Shown: positions 4,855 through 7,282 of the stretch, one piece after another
How the letters are laid out: every line of letters begins with the position of its first letter
Numbering within the stretch: position 1 is the first letter of the stretch
Origin: an uncultured Chloroflexota bacterium
GTDB lineage: Bacteria; Chloroflexota; Anaerolineae; Promineifilales; Promineifilaceae
NCBI GenBank assembly: GCA_937958365.1
Contig: CALFEW010000418.1
Coordinates: 1 to 7,282 of the forward strand
Length of the DNA stretch: 7,282 nucleotides
Reading direction: 5' to 3'
Notes under the pieces: model-generated
What the model was told of the DNA's origin: nothing
Seen by the model: the letters and a program-made list of their open reading frames with translations, nothing else
Databases searched by the model: none
Program-made: the position numbers and the translations under genes

Positions 4855-6053
4855 ATCTGGTTAATCCTTTGAATGTGCAGCAGCGACGGCCGTTCCCCAT
4901 GCCCCAGCAAACCCGTCACGCCCGCGCCGGACACGGCCATCACCCGGCTGGGCGCAAAGTAGGGAAAATCAAACGTCACCGGGTCGCCGGCGGCCAGACC
5001 GGGTAGGGGCATCAGGCGCGCCGTCAGCGGCTTGCCCAGCCGCGAGGCCAGCATCGCCACGTCCAGCAAAATCCCCGCCAAACTGTCGGCGCTGACGTCG
5101 CCGGGCAGCGGTACGGTGTCTAAGCCCACGCCGCACACGGCCGCATAACTGAGCAAATCTTGCACGGTGATCAGGCCGTCCCCGGCGCGCTGCGCCAGGA
5201 CACTGTCTTCCAGCACCGGCAGCATCAGGCCGGAAAAGCCGCAGCGCCGGAACCGGGCGCGGCCAATCGCCTCCGTCACAAATCCGGCGGCAAACAGGCT
5301 GCCATGCGCGCCGATGTGGGGCAGGCCCAGCGCTTCCAGCGCCCCGGCCAGGCTTTTGTCGGCGGTGGGATAGGGGGCCAGCGAGAAATCGAGGCCGCGA
5401 AAGGCGAGGCCAAACTGCGCGGCCAGCTCTTCCGCGACGGTGGTGATGGCCGCAGCGGCCGTTTCAATGGCCGTGATGAGGTTGGCGCGGGCTTCGGCGA
5501 GGGTGTGGCCGGCGGTGATGGCGTTTTGCGCCAGATCGGCCGCTTCGATAGCCAACGCAAAACCGGGCGCGCCGCCGTCGTGGTAGGCCACCGGGAAAAA
5601 GGGTGAGCCGGGCGGGCAGTTGGCAAGCGCCGCGAAGTAGAGGTTGCCAAAGCCGTTGGCTTGCAGCGCGCTGATCTGCCGGATGAGTTGGGCGATTTGG
5701 TGGCAGCGGGTGGGGGAGATACGGCCGTGCACATCGGCAATTTCGGCCGTCATAAACAGGGCATCGCTTGCGCCCAGGATGCGCGGGATGGCTTCCAGCC
5801 AGACCGGATCGTGGTCTAAGCGCACCGGCCCCAGGCTGGCGTAGCTGAAGCTGAAGGCGGAGATGGGGGAGTGGAGGTTGGGGAGTGGTGAGTGGGGAGT
5901 GGCGAGCGGCAGCCAGTCTGGGAAAGGTGGGAAGGCGGCGCGGGTGGATTGCACCGGGTAGGGGAAAGCGGTACGCCCGGCGGCCAGAAAGTCGGCCACG
6001 TTTTCCGGCAGCGCGCCCCAGTTGCTGAATACGGTGATTGAGCGAATGTCCAT
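4845..6053 (-). CDS. DUF711 / UPF0210 family protein
   Basis: A 402-residue protein of the DUF711 (UPF0210) family, whose fold has been likened to glycyl-radical pyruvate formate-lyase proteins; its biochemical function is not established. Family hallmarks are the N-terminus MDIRSITVF, then GFGNLYFAALANCPPGSPFFP (134-154), RGLDFSLAPYP (219-229), IGAHGSLFAAGFVTEAI (247-263), the strongly conserved GFSGLMLPVLED (272-283), YAAVCGVGLDTVPLPGD (303-319), KPLTARLMPLPG (341-352), AGDPVTFDFPYFAPSRVM (355-372). The cysteine in AAVCGVGLDT is conserved in the family. Residues about 49-64 are encoded by a GGGGAGT-type heptamer array and read as a Pro-rich 7-residue repeat with HSP at positions 54-56 and 61-63. 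The last residues (QIEE) and the stop come from another array. The ATG at 6053 begins the family's typical start, although no Shine-Dalgarno sequence is visible. No glycyl-radical activating enzyme or ACT-domain partner is seen nearby. Confidence 0.92.
   Translation of the reverse strand: MDIRSITVFSNWGALPENVADFLAAGRTAFPYPVQSTRAAFPPFPDWLPLATPHSPLPNLHSPISAFSFSYASLGPVRLDHDPVWLEAIPRILGASDALFMTAEIADVHGRISPTRCHQIAQLIRQISALQANGFGNLYFAALANCPPGSPFFPVAYHDGGAPGFALAIEAADLAQNAITAGHTLAEARANLITAIETAAAAITTVAEELAAQFGLAFRGLDFSLAPYPTADKSLAGALEALGLPHIGAHGSLFAAGFVTEAIGRARFRRCGFSGLMLPVLEDSVLAQRAGDGLITVQDLLSYAAVCGVGLDTVPLPGDVSADSLAGILLDVAMLASRLGKPLTARLMPLPGLAAGDPVTFDFPYFAPSRVMAVSGAGVTGLLGHGERPSLLHIQRINQIEE
5866..5907. 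repeat. Six-unit GGGGAGT heptamer array inside the DUF711 gene
   Basis: Six units in exact 7-base phase: three are GGGGAGT, and the others are GGAGGTT, GGTGAGT and GGCGAGC. On the coding (-) strand they are read as a Pro/His/Ser-rich linker with a 7-residue period, between the FPDWLP and FSFSYASLG segments. Its length of 42 bases is divisible by 3, so the frame is kept. Unlike the AAGATTG elements it has one orientation only and no facing tract. Confidence 0.82.
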
Positions 6054-6070
6054 TGTGTTTTGTTGCGGGA

Positions 6071-6139
6071 TACACGGATTGGACGGATTTTCACGGATAA
6101 AAATCCGTGTTCATCTGTCTAATCCATGAAAATCCGCGT
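6071..6139. repeat. Imperfect palindromic repeat (ACGGATTTTCACGGAT type) between ggt and DUF711
   Basis: This stretch repeats the words CACGGAT, ACGGATTTTCA and their complements. CACGGAT (6092-6098) and ATCCGTG (6103-6109) form a perfect 7-bp stem with an AAAA loop. The longer segment 6085-6098 also pairs with 6122-6135 (GGATTTTCACGGAT against ATCCATGAAAATCC, one mismatch). It fills most of the 95-base gap between ggt and the DUF711 gene. It does not show the 7-base period of the other arrays, and no T-run follows the stem on the - strand, so it is not a classical terminator. I see no clear promoter or ribosome binding site for DUF711 in it. Confidence 0.8.
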
Positions 6140-6148
6140 ACCCATTCT

Positions 6149-7282
6149 TTAGGCGACGGCCGTTGCCCCGCCCCGGCGATTGTCACCGGCAGCCACGAGA
6201 CGGCCGTCCGCAGTGCGCGAAACGCTGTGCGCGCCGCCGAAGTAGATACTGCGTGTGGGCCAGCGGTTGACGGCGTAACCCAGAGATTCCAGTTCGGCGA
6301 CGGCCGTTTCGTCATAGCCCTGTTCACATTGCAGCACGCCGTTTTCGATGTGGACGCGGGCGGTGTTGACGGCGTCGTGCAGCGGCAGGCGAAAATCGAG
6401 CAAATTGCTCAGCACTTGCAAAATGGCGCTGCGGATGCGCACACTGCCGCCGCTGCCCAGCACCAGTCGCGTCTGCCCATCCTTCAGGACAATGGTCGGC
6501 GTCATCATGGTGGGCAGGCGCTGTCCGGCGGGGCGCGTATGGAAGCCGTTGGGGTGCAAATCTTCTTCGCCGAGCATGTTGTTGGGGATGTAGCCCGTGC
6601 CCGGAACCACATATCCGGCCGATTCCCCGGCCGTCGTCGTCAGGCCGACGGCCAGCCCGTCGCCATCAATGACGCTGAGGTGGCTGGTGTTGTTGGCGCT
6701 TTTCGGCTCGGCCAGGGCGGCGGAGGGCGTTTTGTCGTAAAGGGCCGCGGCTACTTCGTCATGGTAGCGGGCGACGAAGCTGTCGCTGAGGAAACGGGCC
6801 AGCGCTTCTTCAACCGGCAAGCTCTCGCTGTCGCGGTCCCACTGGACGCGGGCGCGGCCAGCGGCGGCCATGACTTCGTATAACAATTGGAGATGAGCGG
6901 CGGAACCGTGCCGGTATTGGCGCACGTCGAAGCCGGAAAGCAGCTTCATGGTGAAGGCGGTGAGGACGCCGCCGGTGGAACTGGGCGGCGGCAGCAGCAG
7001 TTCAAATTCGCGGTAAGGCAGGCGGATGGATGGCAACTGGCGCACTTCGTAGCGGGCCAGGTCGGCGGAAGTGAGCAGGCCGCCATGCGCCTGTTGGTCG
7101 GCGAGGATGGCCTGGGCCAGACGGCCGTGTCGCGCATAATCGGCCCCTTCAGCGGCTAAAGCTCGCAGCGTGTCGGCCAGGTGGGGGATGTGCAGGTATT
7201 CGCCGGGCTGGATGATACGGCCGTTGGCGGAAAAAATCTGGCGCATGCCGGTGGTGTGGGTGTACAGCGGGGCCAGCAGTTT
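6149..7282 (-). CDS. ggt: Gamma-glutamyltransferase (GGT) family N-terminal nucleophile hydrolase, 5' part missing
   Basis: The last 377 residues of a gamma-glutamyltransferase family protein; the frame is open to the right edge (the ATG at 7246 is internal). These enzymes are made as a precursor that cuts itself before a Thr, which then acts on gamma-glutamyl bonds such as in glutathione. Here NNTSHLSVIDGDG (fragment 197-209) carries the expected Thr at 199 (codon 6686-6688), leaving a small subunit of about 179 residues, normal for the family. Other motifs are FELLLPPPSSTGGVL (93-107, large subunit), GTGYIPNNMLGEEDLHPNGF (228-247), RLPTMMTPTIVLKDG (255-269) and LGSGGSVRIRSAILQV (275-290). 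Thr-Met stands where E. coli GGT has Ser462-Ser463. The NNMLGEEDL and GSGGSxRIRSA forms fit a common bacterial subgroup. Whether it is periplasmic or exported cannot be judged without the N-terminus. The gene contains five ACGGCCGT copies, one just before the stop. Confidence 0.94.
   Translation of the reverse strand, partial: KLLAPLYTHTTGMRQIFSANGRIIQPGEYLHIPHLADTLRALAAEGADYARHGRLAQAILADQQAHGGLLTSADLARYEVRQLPSIRLPYREFELLLPPPSSTGGVLTAFTMKLLSGFDVRQYRHGSAAHLQLLYEVMAAAGRARVQWDRDSESLPVEEALARFLSDSFVARYHDEVAAALYDKTPSAALAEPKSANNTSHLSVIDGDGLAVGLTTTAGESAGYVVPGTGYIPNNMLGEEDLHPNGFHTRPAGQRLPTMMTPTIVLKDGQTRLVLGSGGSVRIRSAILQVLSNLLDFRLPLHDAVNTARVHIENGVLQCEQGYDETAVAELESLGYAVNRWPTRSIYFGGAHSVSRTADGRLVAAGDNRRGGATAVA

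Larger units (their letters stand above)
763..7224. repeat. Highly iterated palindrome ACGGCCGT, 19 dispersed copies
   Basis: Exact copies start at 763, 1037, 1233, 1886, 2546, 2627, 2776, 3490, 3683, 3950, 4121, 4700, 4886, 5721, 6156, 6200, 6300, 7121 and 7217. At about 60 % GC the chance expectation is roughly 0.2 copies in this length. All copies are inside genes: dnaE 3, holA 1, DUF6391 3, murE 5, DUF711 2, ggt 5. The octamer is read as Thr-Ala-Val (8 copies), Asn/Asp/His-Gly-Arg (7) or x-Arg-Pro (4). All three reading phases are used, so constraint appears to act on DNA rather than protein. Spacing is irregular, from 44 to 835 bases. Near-copies with another first base (CCGGCCGT, GCGGCCGT, TCGGCCGT) also occur but are fewer. 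Confidence 0.9.

Noticed and set aside
4055..4900. Second open frame on the - strand overlapping the murE 5' half
   Set aside because: It is a shifted reading of the murE region with low-complexity His/Gly/Ala-rich output and no recognisable motif.
5160..5606. Open frames on the + strand opposite the DUF711 gene
   Set aside because: They are mirror frames of a gene with strong family motifs; no ribosome binding site or recognisable product.
1364..7282. A novel multi-gene system on the - strand
   Set aside because: holA, murE, ggt, DUF711 and DUF6391 are ordinary chromosomal genes of unlike function with repeat-filled gaps; nothing indicates a dedicated system beyond possible co-transcription.

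Overview
The window looks like a chromosomal stretch of a moderately GC-rich bacterium. It holds six protein genes: a 5'-truncated DNA polymerase III alpha-type gene (dnaE, DnaE2-like) on the + strand, then five genes on the - strand. Read in their own direction these are a truncated gamma-glutamyltransferase (ggt), a DUF711/UPF0210 protein, murE, a small membrane protein of DUF6391 type, and holA (DNA polymerase III delta). Gene content, the DUF6391-type protein and the style of the repeats suggest Chloroflexota, perhaps an Anaerolineae-like lineage. That placement is inference from recall, not from a search. I found no rRNA, tRNA, CRISPR array, transposase or phage gene.

Layout: dnaE (2-1321, +) converges on holA (1364-2317, -). 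Behind holA lie DUF6391 (2373-2948), murE (3070-4776), DUF711 (4845-6053) and ggt (6149-7282, open at the right edge), all on the - strand. The gaps are 55-121 bases, so co-transcription is possible, but the functions are mixed: replication, peptidoglycan synthesis, gamma-glutamyl metabolism and two families of unknown function. I see no shared pathway and no hidden defence or secretion system.

The unusual content is the DNA text itself. First, the palindrome ACGGCCGT occurs 19 times in 7.3 kb, always inside genes and in all three reading phases. This is comparable in style to the cyanobacterial highly iterated palindrome HIP1. Second, four of the five intergenic gaps are largely filled with degenerate tandem repeats of exact 7-base period; the fifth, between ggt and DUF711, holds a different palindromic repeat. 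Several heptamer arrays come as two facing tracts that can form hairpins. Four of these gene ends take their stop codon, and in three cases the last residues, from an array. Third, the same repeat types sit in frame inside two genes: a hairpin-forming AAGATTG-type element of about 70 bases in dnaE, and a six-unit GGGGAGT-type array in the DUF711 gene. The window is therefore ordinary in gene content but records a genome with active short-repeat spread.
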